DNA of 48,926 nucleotides from CAYVLA01 sp964549615 [NCBI: uncultured Thermococci archaeon]. GTDB taxonomy: Archaea; CAYQAE01; CAYVLA01. Of this stretch, positions 1 to 8,139 are shown one piece after another. The stretch lies in contig CAZJVP010000079.1 of the NCBI GenBank assembly GCA_964549615.1, positions 1-48,926 of the forward strand, in the 5' to 3' direction. The position numbers and the translations under genes are program-made. Numbering within the stretch: the first letter of the stretch is position 1; each line of letters opens with the position of its first letter. The notes beneath the pieces are model-generated. The model did not search any database. It had not been told where the DNA came from and was given only the letters and a program-made list of their open reading frames with translations.

Positions 1-1706
1 TACCGGGCTTTCGCCAGCAGCCCTTTCATCTCCGGGCCCGGGCGCTCCAGGTTATCCCGGCTGTACAGCCAAAGGGTGGGCACCACGCCCAACGACTCGT
101 AGGATGTGTCCCATGCGTGCCAGAGCCCCGGGTAGGAGTCCGGGTTGCAGACGCCCAGGTAGCCGTACATGACGTTGTACGGGCAGAAGAGGAAGGCCGA
201 GATCGGGTGAAGGCGGTCTATGAGGTTCGCATCCCACGTCTGGGCCACATGGTCGATGCCCAGGATCACATGCCTCTGGGCGAACCTCTCATACCTTATC
301 GTGAGCTCGCTCAGCCCCTCGCCGCTGAAGGCAACGTCGGGCATGGCCTCGTGCAGCTGGCGGTGTAGCTCCAGGTTCCCCTGGGTTGCCGTGAGCCCGT
401 CGATCGGCCCGTTTGCGTCGTTCCACACGGCCCAGCTGCAGTCAAGGTGAAACGCGTCCACCCCGTACCTTTCCCTGACCTCCTTCAGGGCCTGGACGAA
501 GATTGCCCGCCACTCCGCCGAGGCCGGGTTGATGTAGGCGATGTAGATGGGCGGGTCGGCCCTTGTCCATTCCCACCAGAGGAGGTCGCCCGAGAAGGGG
601 TCCCTCATCTGATGCTTCTTGAGCTGGGCGTAGAGCGGATGATCGGGGGAGACGCCGAAGTAGTTCGTGTGAACCATCACCCTGAACCCTAGGCGGTGGG
701 CCTCGGACAGGAACTCGGGGAACTGCGGCGAGGCCGTGTAGTCGGGGTAGTTGCGGTCGTACTCGTAGAGCCTCCAGTTCGGGACGTAAAGGAGGGTGGC
801 CGAGGAGTTCACCCGCTGCGAAAGCGGGAGCAGCAGGTCCTTCTCAAGGTTCATTATGACGACGAATCTGATGTCCTTGGCCCAAGACGCCTCCTCAAGG
901 AGGGGGCAGAGTTCGAGGTTCTGGCCCATCCATTCCCTGTAGATCTCCGCGCCGACGGTCCAATCGCCTCTGAACGCGGTTATCCTCCATGCAACCGATG
1001 ACGCGTCCCTGAGAACGTCGAATGGGGCGATGTTCTGCGTTCCGAACCTCAGGTCCCAGCGGCCCCCGCGCCTCCTGTACTGGAAGTCCTTGAAGCGGAA
1101 GCCCGTATCGTTGGACCATACTAGGAAGCCGCCCTTGGGCGTCTTGATGATCATCATTTGGGACTCCCAGGTCATCGGCCACTGGAACTCGTATCCGTCG
1201 AGCTTGTAGGATGAGTCTATCTCGACGCCCGAGGCCCCGGGGACTATCAGCGATGTCTTGGATGCGTTCAGCCCGCATATCCCCCAGTATATTTCCGCAA
1301 CTCCGGGGTCCTCGCTGAGGCCCCACTGGGTGAGGATTACATCGCCGCTGGGGTCGGCCCAGGCGGTCAGGATGTAGGTGGCCTTCTGAGTCTGGTATGT
1401 GGCTTCCACGAAACCCTCAGCGGTCTTCAGGCCTGAGAGGGTCATGTCATCGGTCCGGACTGCTGACTTGAGCAAGCGGATTCCGGCAAGCTCCGCTCTG
1501 GCGACCGGCGGGGAACCAAACCTCTCCCCCGTCAGATGGTTCTCAAGCCCGATGATGTTCCCAGCCTCCACCGTCACGGTGCAGGACTGCGTGGAGAGTT
1601 GCCAGGCTTGAGCGCCGGCTGCCGAGCAGAGGAGCAGGATGGCGATTGCAGAGAAGCGCAAGACAAGCACGGAAGCGCCGGGCATTTCTTGCCTGATTAA
1701 TCTCAT
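1..1706 (-). CDS. Secreted TIM-barrel glycosidase-like protein (C-terminus outside window)
   Basis: The frame stays open from an ATG at 1706 to the window edge, giving at least 568 residues with the stop outside. Residues ~12-34 form a signal peptide ending near AGAQA, so the protein is exported. Residues ~35-270 look beta-rich. From ~280 on, alternating strands and helices resemble a (beta/alpha)8 barrel: RFVVIMN, GFRVMVHTNYF, VDAFHLDCSW (D422) and VAFSGEGLSE (E463). The acidic residues at strand ends are plausible catalytic groups of a retaining glycosidase. The closest families I can think of are the DUF6259/GH36/GH101-like barrels, but this rests on fold pattern only. The substrate is unknown. 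An alternative start is the ATG at 1685. It is transcribed away from the HepT/MntA genes' side and shares no operon visible here. Confidence 0.75.
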   Translation of the reverse strand, partial: MRLIRQEMPGASVLVLRFSAIAILLLCSAAGAQAWQLSTQSCTVTVEAGNIIGLENHLTGERFGSPPVARAELAGIRLLKSAVRTDDMTLSGLKTAEGFVEATYQTQKATYILTAWADPSGDVILTQWGLSEDPGVAEIYWGICGLNASKTSLIVPGASGVEIDSSYKLDGYEFQWPMTWESQMMIIKTPKGGFLVWSNDTGFRFKDFQYRRRGGRWDLRFGTQNIAPFDVLRDASSVAWRITAFRGDWTVGAEIYREWMGQNLELCPLLEEASWAKDIRFVVIMNLEKDLLLPLSQRVNSSATLLYVPNWRLYEYDRNYPDYTASPQFPEFLSEAHRLGFRVMVHTNYFGVSPDHPLYAQLKKHQMRDPFSGDLLWWEWTRADPPIYIAYINPASAEWRAIFVQALKEVRERYGVDAFHLDCSWAVWNDANGPIDGLTATQGNLELHRQLHEAMPDVAFSGEGLSELTIRYERFAQRHVILGIDHVAQTWDANLIDRLHPISAFLFCPYNVMYGYLGVCNPDSYPGLWHAWDTSYESLGVVPTLWLYSRDNLERPGPEMKGLLAKAR

Positions 1707-1834
1707 ACTCCATCTGGACGCGCCTGCGATCGCTAGGGCAATGGTTCGGGCGTGCCGTGAGGGGCGCCTCGCAGATCATAGGACCCCGAAGGCCTCGATT
1801 TGAGCGGGTCGCGGGAACTGGAATCGACCTCAAG

Positions 1835-2302
1835 CTACGAGTTCGGCTGCCTCGCCCTCTTCCGCGCGCCTCGGGAGCCGTTTGCTGATCGGCGCTTCAA
1901 CCAATCAGCCGTGTAGGCCATGTACGCCTCGAAATCCGAAAGCCTGGTCTGCAGGAATTCGTACTCGAGGGACGTATCTACAGCCGCGTAATCATGGACA
2001 AGCAAATTCCTGAAGCCGATCATCTTGGTGATCCTGTCGGACAGGTCCTTAGGGATGACGCCGGCTTGCACCAGCATCGGCGGAATATCCCTGTAGCGTT
2101 CAGGCCTTCCGAGTTGAAGGAGCGAGATGATCTCGCTTCCAATGTCTATGACCGATTCTATGGCAAGCTGCAAGTACCTCTCGGCCGCCCCCCTTGACCT
2201 GAAGTCCGCCATGAAGGCCTCTAAGGACGCGGCCTTCAGCTCCTTCAGGAACCGCAAGTACTCCTTAAGTCGTGAAAGTTTCTCCCTGATTAGCGCTTCC
2301 AC
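1835..2302 (-). CDS. hepT: HepT-like HEPN ribonuclease toxin (DUF86)
   Basis: A 155-residue all-helical protein of the HepT/DUF86 family. The diagnostic HEPN active-site motif RX4HXY is present as RNLLVHDY (residues ~97-104). In this family the HEPN dimer cleaves RNA and is silenced when the partner nucleotidyltransferase AMPylates the tyrosine of that motif. The GTG start at 2302 is preceded by a strong Shine-Dalgarno (GGAGAT, 6 nt spacing) inside the end of mntA, and the genes overlap by 13 nt, so toxin translation is coupled to the antitoxin. The C-terminal tail is basic (residues ~138-155, SRGARKRARQ). Family assignment is firm; toxicity is inferred from the family. Confidence 0.9.
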   Translation of the reverse strand: MEALIREKLSRLKEYLRFLKELKAASLEAFMADFRSRGAAERYLQLAIESVIDIGSEIISLLQLGRPERYRDIPPMLVQAGVIPKDLSDRITKMIGFRNLLVHDYAAVDTSLEYEFLQTRLSDFEAYMAYTADWLKRRSANGSRGARKRARQPNS

Positions 2303-2709
2303 TTCGAGATCTCCTTGACGAGGGCCTCGTCATATCTCTCCCTGAGCCATGCAAGATCCAGGTACTCTCTCATGGCCCGCGCCTCAAACTGGACTCTTGC
2401 CACTTCATTACGGCAGTAGACCACCTTCCCCGTCTTGATCACTTGGTGTTGGAGGAGGCTTGGTGCCTCGTTGAGAATGACTAGGTCGACCCTGTCGCCA
2501 AAGAGCCTCGTGAGCCTATCCGTGAGATCAAGGTAGTAGTCCAGCATATCTTCGGGCAGCTCGGAGAGCACTACCCCTATGTCGGTGTCACTCTCGGGGC
2601 CCTGAGAACCTCTGCAGCCCGAACCGAATAGGTAGGCAACTTGAACTCGAGGATCCTTCTCAAGGACTTCGGCTACCGTCCTGAGTACGGCTTGGGAAAG
2701 GCGTTCCAC
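2290..2709 (-). CDS. mntA: MntA-like minimal nucleotidyltransferase antitoxin
   Basis: A 139-residue minimal nucleotidyltransferase. The GSX10DXD signature is seen in FGSGCRGSQGPESDTDIGVV (residues ~29-48), with a later acidic residue at DLVI (~77) completing the metal triad. Members paired with HepT act as antitoxins that transfer AMP to the toxin. It is the first gene of the pair and overlaps hepT by 13 nt. The GTG start at 2709 lies ~26 nt after the centre of a TATA element, which implies a leaderless mRNA; no Shine-Dalgarno is visible. This is a separate lineage from the wHTH-nucleotidyltransferase at 36962-37627. Confidence 0.9.
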   Translation of the reverse strand: MERLSQAVLRTVAEVLEKDPRVQVAYLFGSGCRGSQGPESDTDIGVVLSELPEDMLDYYLDLTDRLTRLFGDRVDLVILNEAPSLLQHQVIKTGKVVYCRNEVARVQFEARAMREYLDLAWLRERYDEALVKEISKWKR

Positions 2710-2727
2710 CTACTGCAACTCAGGGTT

Positions 2728-2740
2728 CAATTATTAATCT
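2728..2740 (-). promoter_or_regulatory. TATA box of mntA-hepT
   Basis: On the minus strand this reads AGATTAATAATTG, an A/T island in GC-rich DNA. Its centre is ~26 nt upstream of the GTG of mntA, so transcription should start at or next to the start codon. Confidence 0.65.
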
Positions 2741-2833
2741 GTTTCCGCTATCTTAGGCAGGTGCCTCCGGCGACGTTGTCAAGCTTGCCCGCCGCTTGTG
2801 CCCGCTGTGAACTCCACCAGGCATCGGTTCGAG

Positions 2834-2924
2834 CGGGCCGGGCGGGATTTGAACCCACGGCTTGCGGCTTTCTTCCAGGGGAAAGGTAGGAGGCCGCCGC
2901 CCTATCCAACTAGGCCACCGGCCC
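2834..2924 (-). tRNA. tRNA-Arg(CCT) with a 17-nt intron
   Basis: Reading the minus strand: acceptor GGGCCGG pairs with CCGGCCC, D-arm GCCT/GGGC, anticodon stem GCGGC/GCCGC, T-arm GTGGG-TTCAAAT-CCCGC, discriminator G. The anticodon loop CTCCTA carries CCT (Arg). A 17-nt intron at 2870-2886 lies in the canonical place, between tRNA positions 37 and 38, leaving a 74-nt mature tRNA. CCA is not encoded. An AT-rich box lies ~39 nt upstream of the 5' end. Confidence 0.93.
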
Positions 2925-2956
2925 AGAAGCAGTAGCGCCGATCAATCCGGAATTTT

Positions 2957-2970
2957 GATTAAATATCTTT
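2957..2970 (-). promoter_or_regulatory. TATA box of tRNA-Arg
   Basis: Minus strand AAAGATATTTAATC, centred ~39 nt upstream of the tRNA-Arg 5' end. The tRNA-Asn gene has a matching element at about the same distance (~37 nt), which supports the call. It could also contribute to the divergent oxidoreductase promoter. Confidence 0.6.
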
Positions 2971-2998
2971 TGCCGGGAGCCGGGAGCGCCAGGATACA

Positions 2999-3006
2999 CT
3001 TTAAAA
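2999..3006 (+). promoter_or_regulatory. TATA box of the Gfo/Idh/MocA gene
   Basis: CTTTAAAA, ~50 nt before the chosen ATG (3056). Transcription would begin near 3029 and leave room for the GGTGAT ribosome site just before the ATG. Confidence 0.5.
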
Positions 3007-3055
3007 CCGCTTGCCGATCAGCGGGCGAACCCGCCTGGCGGGGCTTGGTGATGAC

Positions 3056-4189
3056 ATGGCTAATCGCGTAGGTCTGGCCGCGATCGGAGCTGGAGGGATA
3101 TTCCAGGGCGCGCACCTACCTCAGTACCTCAAAATCCCCGTAGATTTCGTGGGCGTATACGACGTTGACAGGTCCATGGCCGACGCAGCCGTGAAGAGAT
3201 ACCGCGACCTGAGGGCAGAGGCCATGGGCGAGGCCTCTGGATCCCTACCGCTGCCCAAGGTCTACGACAGCATCAAGGAGATCATAAACGACGACAGCGT
3301 CAGCATGGTCGATGTGTGCACGCCGCCGTCGGCGCGGGACATGATCGTGGATCTCCTCAAGGCGGGCAAGCATGTGTGCGCGGAGAAGCCGATGTGCCGG
3401 AACTACCTTGAGGCCAAGGCCATCGCGGAGGCAGCGAAGGAGACGGGCAGCCTGTACCAGCATAACGAGAACTGGTGCTATGATGGTTATCGATACACCC
3501 TGCAGAAGCTGCTCAAGGAGGACCTGGGCGTCCCGCTCGTCAGCATGCATTCGGAGGGCCACGGCGGGCCCGAGGGCAAGGAGTGGTTCTGGGACCCGGA
3601 CCTTGGAGGCGGCGGCACGCTCCTTGACAACGGCATACACCCGATCACCGGAAGCTGGTATCTTTTGGGCTTCGATGAATGGAAGCCCGCCAGGGTCAAG
3701 GCGGTCAAGCTCGGCATCAAGTATCCCTGGCGCATGATAGGCGGGATATACCAGAAGGTCAGGGTCGAGGACCACGCCCACGTCAAGATAATCTACGAGA
3801 ACCAGGCCGGCGATACCTCGCTCGCACTTGTGGAGGCAAGTTGGAGCTGGACCTACCTGAGGTCGTTCATCCAGGCCGAGAAGGGTTCAGCGCACGAGGA
3901 GGCCGGTGACATCGTCATGGACATCTACGGCTACGGCCAGAGGAGGATCAAGATCCCCGCCATGAGCGGAACGTTCGGCGAGTTGAACAACTTCGTCCAG
4001 TGCATCCTCCGAAAGCAGCGATCGATCACGAACGAGGACATCGGACTCCAAAGCATGGCCATCGTGGGCGCATCCTACCTTTCAAAACTGAAACGGCGGA
4101 CCGTGACCCTGGAGGAGTTCGTCGAGTGGGCCGAGCGCATCGGGGACCACAACAAGCTCAGGCGCGAGCTGTTGAAGGCTTGCCAGTAG
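3056..4189 (+). CDS. Gfo/Idh/MocA family NAD(P)-dependent oxidoreductase
   Basis: A 377-residue dehydrogenase. The N-terminal Rossmann fold has a dinucleotide-binding loop GAGGIFQGAH (residues 11-20), an acidic strand end YDVD, and the family signature AEKPMCRN (E110-K111-P112), whose lysine is the usual catalytic or substrate-contacting residue. The C-terminal half is the alpha/beta domain that binds a sugar or related polyol; GGGGTLLDNGIHP at ~184-196 supplies the conserved His. The longer frame from 3011 is rejected because the ATG at 3056 has GGTGAT immediately upstream. It is monocistronic or leads into nreA, 51 nt downstream, which has its own promoter. The substrate cannot be told from sequence. 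Confidence 0.88.
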   Translation: MANRVGLAAIGAGGIFQGAHLPQYLKIPVDFVGVYDVDRSMADAAVKRYRDLRAEAMGEASGSLPLPKVYDSIKEIINDDSVSMVDVCTPPSARDMIVDLLKAGKHVCAEKPMCRNYLEAKAIAEAAKETGSLYQHNENWCYDGYRYTLQKLLKEDLGVPLVSMHSEGHGGPEGKEWFWDPDLGGGGTLLDNGIHPITGSWYLLGFDEWKPARVKAVKLGIKYPWRMIGGIYQKVRVEDHAHVKIIYENQAGDTSLALVEASWSWTYLRSFIQAEKGSAHEEAGDIVMDIYGYGQRRIKIPAMSGTFGELNNFVQCILRKQRSITNEDIGLQSMAIVGASYLSKLKRRTVTLEEFVEWAERIGDHNKLRRELLKACQ

Positions 4190-4211
4190 CAGCCGGAGCC
4201 GGGGCGCGTCC

Positions 4212-4221
4212 GATTTAAATC
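4212..4221 (+). promoter_or_regulatory. TATA box of nreA
   Basis: GATTTAAAT, centred ~25 nt before the ATG at 4241 with no Shine-Dalgarno, consistent with leaderless transcription. Confidence 0.6.
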
Positions 4222-4240
4222 CCCGGACGGGCAGAAGAAA

Positions 4241-5560
4241 ATGCCGATGGACGAAGCGCCTAGGATACTGAAGGCAATCAAGGCGGGCTCCCTCCCGCGC
4301 CTTGAGACGGGAAGGGTACCCAGCTCGAAGAGCGACGCGCGGTGCATCCTTTGCCGGGGGAGCAAGCTGTTGTGCGGGAAGTCCAGATGCCCGATCATGG
4401 TCAAGTTCTATGCGCAGTCTAGGATCGCGCCGAAGCTCGACGTCCTCGAGATGGAGGGAGCATCCCCGCCCGGGGTCTTCGTGGGCAGGATCGGCTACCC
4501 CAAGGTTTTCGTGGGGCCCCTCATCCCTCCGGAGTTCGGGGATACCTCCATGATGGATACCCCCGAGCTTTGGCTGGGCAAGACCATAGACGAGATAGTG
4601 GACTTCAGGTTCCGGCTGGTGCGGGGGAAGAGGAGCGTGGACGTGAGGGATGTGCTCGGCGGGGGCAAGGTCGTCGAGATGACGAGGGAGCTTGGCATGG
4701 CTCGCGATCCGGCCGAGGTGGAGGCCGAGTTCACGAAGAAGCCGTCTGGCAGGATAATCCTCGACGATGAGATCCAGCCATTCGGCCCGTCGGCCCCGAT
4801 CAAGAGCATGAGCTTGGGAAGCTACCGCCTTGACCCCAGGATCGAGAGGGCGTATTTCGATACCGACCTCAAGGCAATGCCGGCGGTGCTGGACCTCTAC
4901 CAGCACGGCGTCTACGTCTCCAAGATACAGAGGGCTCTGTCCGTGGGTGCATTCGGAATCGAGGATGCGAGGCGTTTCGTGCCGACGCGCTGGAGCATCA
5001 CAGCGGTCGACAGCATGCTGTCCGAGAACCTGATGTCCAAGGTCAAGAGACATCCGCTCATCAACGAGTTCAGGGTCTACGAGTCCTGGTCCTTGGATAA
5101 CCGCTTCGAGGTCCTGATGATGCCCGCCGCTTGGAGCTACGAGCTCGTGGAGGCATGGTTCCCGAACACGGCCTGGAACCCGTCCGGGTCCAGCGTGGCC
5201 ATCTACTCCTCCTCCGAGGGCTACAGGGGAAGGACCACGTACGCTGAGATCGGCGGCTGCTACTATGCAGCCAGGCTTGCAACATGTGAGCAGCTGGACC
5301 GCGAGCGAAGGCAGGCAGCGGTCGTCATCCTGCGCGAGAGCCATCCAGGCTACATAATGCCCGTGGGCGTGTGGAACGTGAGGGAGAACGTCAGGCGTGC
5401 GGTGAGAGGACCGTGCACGCGGTTCGAAACGTTGCACGAGGCGTTGGGCTTCATCGCCAAGAGGCTCGACATCGACCTGGGGACCTGGATCAGAAACAGC
5501 AGGATCCTGAGGGATGCGATCTACCAGAGGAGGGTCGACGACTTCGCCAGGGAGCCCTAG
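4241..5560 (+). CDS. nreA: Archaeal DNA repair protein NreA
   Basis: A 439-residue member of the archaeal Nre family, which in haloarchaea acts in DNA-damage repair together with PCNA. The N-terminal zinc-binding motif C-x2-C-x6-C-x4-C is visible in CILCRGSKLLCGKSRCPI (residues ~35-52). The long conserved core includes FVGRIGYPKVFVGPL and FDTDLKAMPAVLDLYQHGVY. The extreme C-terminus, YQRRVDDF, resembles a PCNA-interacting peptide, as in other family members. The stop codon overlaps that of the convergent sepS by 3 nt. The leaderless-type promoter upstream supports the ATG at 4241; a second in-frame ATG at 4247 is possible. Confidence 0.9.
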   Translation: MPMDEAPRILKAIKAGSLPRLETGRVPSSKSDARCILCRGSKLLCGKSRCPIMVKFYAQSRIAPKLDVLEMEGASPPGVFVGRIGYPKVFVGPLIPPEFGDTSMMDTPELWLGKTIDEIVDFRFRLVRGKRSVDVRDVLGGGKVVEMTRELGMARDPAEVEAEFTKKPSGRIILDDEIQPFGPSAPIKSMSLGSYRLDPRIERAYFDTDLKAMPAVLDLYQHGVYVSKIQRALSVGAFGIEDARRFVPTRWSITAVDSMLSENLMSKVKRHPLINEFRVYESWSLDNRFEVLMMPAAWSYELVEAWFPNTAWNPSGSSVAIYSSSEGYRGRTTYAEIGGCYYAARLATCEQLDRERRQAAVVILRESHPGYIMPVGVWNVRENVRRAVRGPCTRFETLHEALGFIAKRLDIDLGTWIRNSRILRDAIYQRRVDDFAREP

Positions 5561-7152
5561 GCCTTGGCGATGGAATACCTCACGGTTGCGAACATCGGCC
5601 CCCGGATGTCTATCTTCTTGTTCCTCGACTCAACGAACCTTCTCACCGCGATGGGTATGTCAAGGTAGATGTCTGATGCCGACCTGACCATCCCGACCCT
5701 TATTTCCCTGGTGCCCAGCTTTCCCTGTTCCACATCCACCTCGATCTGGGACGCACAGAAGTCCGCCAGGCACCCGATGTACGACAGCTGGCCGGCCCGC
5801 CCCTCATTTGCGCGGGGCGGGGATGCAATGATGTTCCCGTCCTCGACCCTAACCACGTTGAAAGCGGCCGGGCCCATCAGCTTTACCCCCTCCTCCACCT
5901 CGACCAGTTCCACGGTGACTCTGTGGCCTCCAAGCGTGCCATCCCATACCGTGAAAGCGCAGGGAGCAGCCGCGTCCGCTTCCTTTCTTGCTGCGGTGAC
6001 GATCGCTGCCGAGATCGCAATGCCCTGTTCGGTTGTGGGCGAGCGTATCGGCCTGAGGCTCCTCTCCATCTCCTCATCGGTGAAACGGGGTTTGACGTAG
6101 ATCTCCGGATAGGTCAGCTCCCTTATGTCCTTGGCACGCTCGGTGATCATTGCCAGCCGGCCGATGCTCAGCCCCATGTTGAAGACGGGATACGGTATGC
6201 CGTATTTCGACAGGGCAACCGGCGAGTACATGCCCAGGTCCGCGATCTCGATCCCCAGGCTGCCCGTTTTGCTGGCGACGGACGGATGGACCGCGAAAAC
6301 CTCCTCCTCGGTCCCTGGCGTGTAATACTTGGAGGTCGCCCGTTTCTTCACGAACTTTATGTCGCTGAAGCCCAGGCCTTCGATGATCCTTCGGGCCATC
6401 TGCCTCCCGTCCTCGAGGCTCAGCTCCCTGTCCATGATCACTATCGAGGCGTTGTAGTGGCTCCTGAGGTGGGTTGCATCCTCGCGCTGCTCGCGCCTCA
6501 TCCTGACGCCGGTTGTGAATAGGAGGATCGGCGTCACCTTCTTGTTTAGGACCTCCGCCAAGATCGGGAACCACGCGGTGGTGAAGTGGGAAAGGATGGT
6601 GAGGTGGGTCGGGATGGGCTCAAGCTTCTTCAGCTCCGCGAAGACCTTGTCGATTATCTCGGTGGCTTTCCCCTCAGGGAGGGAGAGGCGTTTCACCATC
6701 TCCTCCACGAAGTCATCGCTCTCGATCTTGCCCGCCTTGTACTCTCTGAGAAGCTGGGTGAGCTTGTCCACGGCGGAAAAGCCGGGCACGATGCTGCGGA
6801 TCTGGTCCAACCTCTCCTTCGATAGCCCGATTTCCGGGCGCGGAAGCCCGGCAAGATAGTAGCATCTCTCGAGGATCAGGGCGGATTCGGGGCCGTACTG
6901 TTTCCTGACGTGCTCGTCCTCCCAGATCAAGGGCGTGATCACCTCGTCGAATCCAAGGTCCAGGAGGACCGCGCGTATCCTCTGCCTTGCGACCTCGATC
7001 GGATGCGGCCTGCCGGGGCCTTGCTTGGGCCGCAGCAGCCTGCCCTCTCGCTTGATCAGGTCCGCCGTTTGCAGCCAGGCCGATTCGAAGTCCTTGCCGG
7101 CCTGTTTGTTTATCGCCTCCGGGCTCCAGGACACGTCGATCAGCCCCTGCAA
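5557..7152 (-). CDS. sepS: O-phosphoseryl-tRNA(Cys) synthetase (SepRS)
   Basis: A 531-residue class II aminoacyl-tRNA synthetase of the SepRS type. It attaches phosphoserine to tRNA-Cys; SepCysS then converts it to cysteine, an indirect route typical of methanogens and some other archaea. Motif 2 is seen in FTTGVRMRREQREDATHLRSHY (about residues 218-239) and motif 3 in NMGLSIGRLAMI (about 335-346). N-terminal and C-terminal segments match the length of known SepRS (~535-540). It starts with ATG 13 nt inside the end of the translin gene, so the two are co-translated. No SepCysS (pscS) gene is in the window. Confidence 0.93.
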   Translation of the reverse strand: MQGLIDVSWSPEAINKQAGKDFESAWLQTADLIKREGRLLRPKQGPGRPHPIEVARQRIRAVLLDLGFDEVITPLIWEDEHVRKQYGPESALILERCYYLAGLPRPEIGLSKERLDQIRSIVPGFSAVDKLTQLLREYKAGKIESDDFVEEMVKRLSLPEGKATEIIDKVFAELKKLEPIPTHLTILSHFTTAWFPILAEVLNKKVTPILLFTTGVRMRREQREDATHLRSHYNASIVIMDRELSLEDGRQMARRIIEGLGFSDIKFVKKRATSKYYTPGTEEEVFAVHPSVASKTGSLGIEIADLGMYSPVALSKYGIPYPVFNMGLSIGRLAMITERAKDIRELTYPEIYVKPRFTDEEMERSLRPIRSPTTEQGIAISAAIVTAARKEADAAAPCAFTVWDGTLGGHRVTVELVEVEEGVKLMGPAAFNVVRVEDGNIIASPPRANEGRAGQLSYIGCLADFCASQIEVDVEQGKLGTREIRVGMVRSASDIYLDIPIAVRRFVESRNKKIDIRGPMFATVRYSIAKA

Positions 7153-7751
7153 ATTTCGAGCTTGCGCGAAAGGTCCTCCTGGAGGACCGCGTTCGTCACA
7201 TCCGCCCGTGTCTTCTCAAGCAGGCTCCTTGCTACGTCCAGCCTTCTACGAAGATCGCCCACGATGGCCTTCGGGTAGTCGAAACCCATGAGGAGGTCGT
7301 ACATGTTCTCGAGGATGTCTAGGTATTCCTCTGCCTCCTTGGTCTGCCGGCGCCGCAGCAGGTCGAGTATGTGCCTCCTCATCTCCCCAATTGCGTCGCC
7401 CATCCCATTCAGGTAAGCGGCAGGGGGCACCTGGACCTCATCCATGTCGGGGATCGTCCTCTCCGTAAAGAGCTTGAAGACCATGACCAACTCGGCGTAC
7501 TCGGTCAGCCCGGACATGACCATGGAGGAATGGTAGAGATCCGGATAATCTCCCAGTTCCCTTGCCACCTCGTTCGTGATCAGTCCCGCCTCCTTGATCC
7601 TCTGCTCGGCCGACGACAGCTCTCCTCGGTGTAACGCCTTTATGCCGTCGCCGCAGGTTCTTATGAGGAGGCGGAGCTTCCTGATCGAGCTCTCTCTCGC
7701 CGCGTCCTTCTGCCGCAGTATCTCATGGATGCGCTCCGCGCTTTCCGCCAA
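7140..7751 (-). CDS. Translin-family protein
   Basis: A 203-residue all-helical protein matching archaeal translin (ALHRGELSSAEQRIKEA, residues ~39-55; SGLTEYAELVMVFKLF ~80-95; YLNGMGDAIGEMRRHILDLLRRR ~112-134). Translin assembles into octameric shells that bind single-stranded RNA or DNA; with partners it degrades RNA, including tRNA precursors in fungi. The start is a TTG at 7751 with GAGG 3 nt upstream, just after a TATA element. It overlaps sepS by 13 nt and leads the operon, placing an RNA-binding protein beside tRNA-Cys charging. The archaeal role is unknown. Confidence 0.88.
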   Translation of the reverse strand: MAESAERIHEILRQKDAARESSIRKLRLLIRTCGDGIKALHRGELSSAEQRIKEAGLITNEVARELGDYPDLYHSSMVMSGLTEYAELVMVFKLFTERTIPDMDEVQVPPAAYLNGMGDAIGEMRRHILDLLRRRQTKEAEEYLDILENMYDLLMGFDYPKAIVGDLRRRLDVARSLLEKTRADVTNAVLQEDLSRKLEICRG

Positions 7752-7778
7752 GGTCCTCGTGGGTAGCTATGGGCAGCG

Positions 7779-7789
7779 CTAATTAACTC
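7779..7789 (-). promoter_or_regulatory. TATA box of translin-sepS operon
   Basis: Minus strand GAGTTAATTAG, ~33 nt before the TTG start; predicted leader of only a few nucleotides. Confidence 0.5.
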
Positions 7790-8139
7790 TTTTCGGTTGG
7801 CGTTGGGCGCGTGCTGTTTCCGCATTTCGCTCCTTGACGGACGAGCGCGTTCTCGCGGACGCCGGCCAACCCCCAACTCGTCATGCGGTCTTTTCGACCG
7901 ACGTACGGGGCATGGCGCTGAAAAGAGTCCGGTAGGCCGGTCTTGCACAGCTCGGTTTGAACGGCGCGCGCTTGGCTCGGGTTGCGCATCTGGGTCAGGG
8001 ATTCAGCCGCGAGAAGGTATGTATCCAGCTTCGAGGAAGAAAGCTACGTGGGGCCTCGAACTCAGCCGCATGAGCCAGACTGAAGGTTTCTGGTCGGTTG
8101 GGCCCGACAATCTGTTGGAGGCCTTGGCGTCGGCTTTCG
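7790..8139. other. Intergenic region, nothing recognised
   Basis: About 350 nt between the translin promoter and the stop of the 8140-9351 gene. I see no convincing protein, tRNA or repeat. It contains no copy of the small partner gene that accompanies the two other relatives of the 8140-9351 gene. Confidence 0.5.

Noticed and set aside
4082-5437. 451-codon open frame on the minus strand opposite nreA
   Set aside because: It is the mirror of the conserved nreA coding frame; long antisense frames are common in GC-rich genes.
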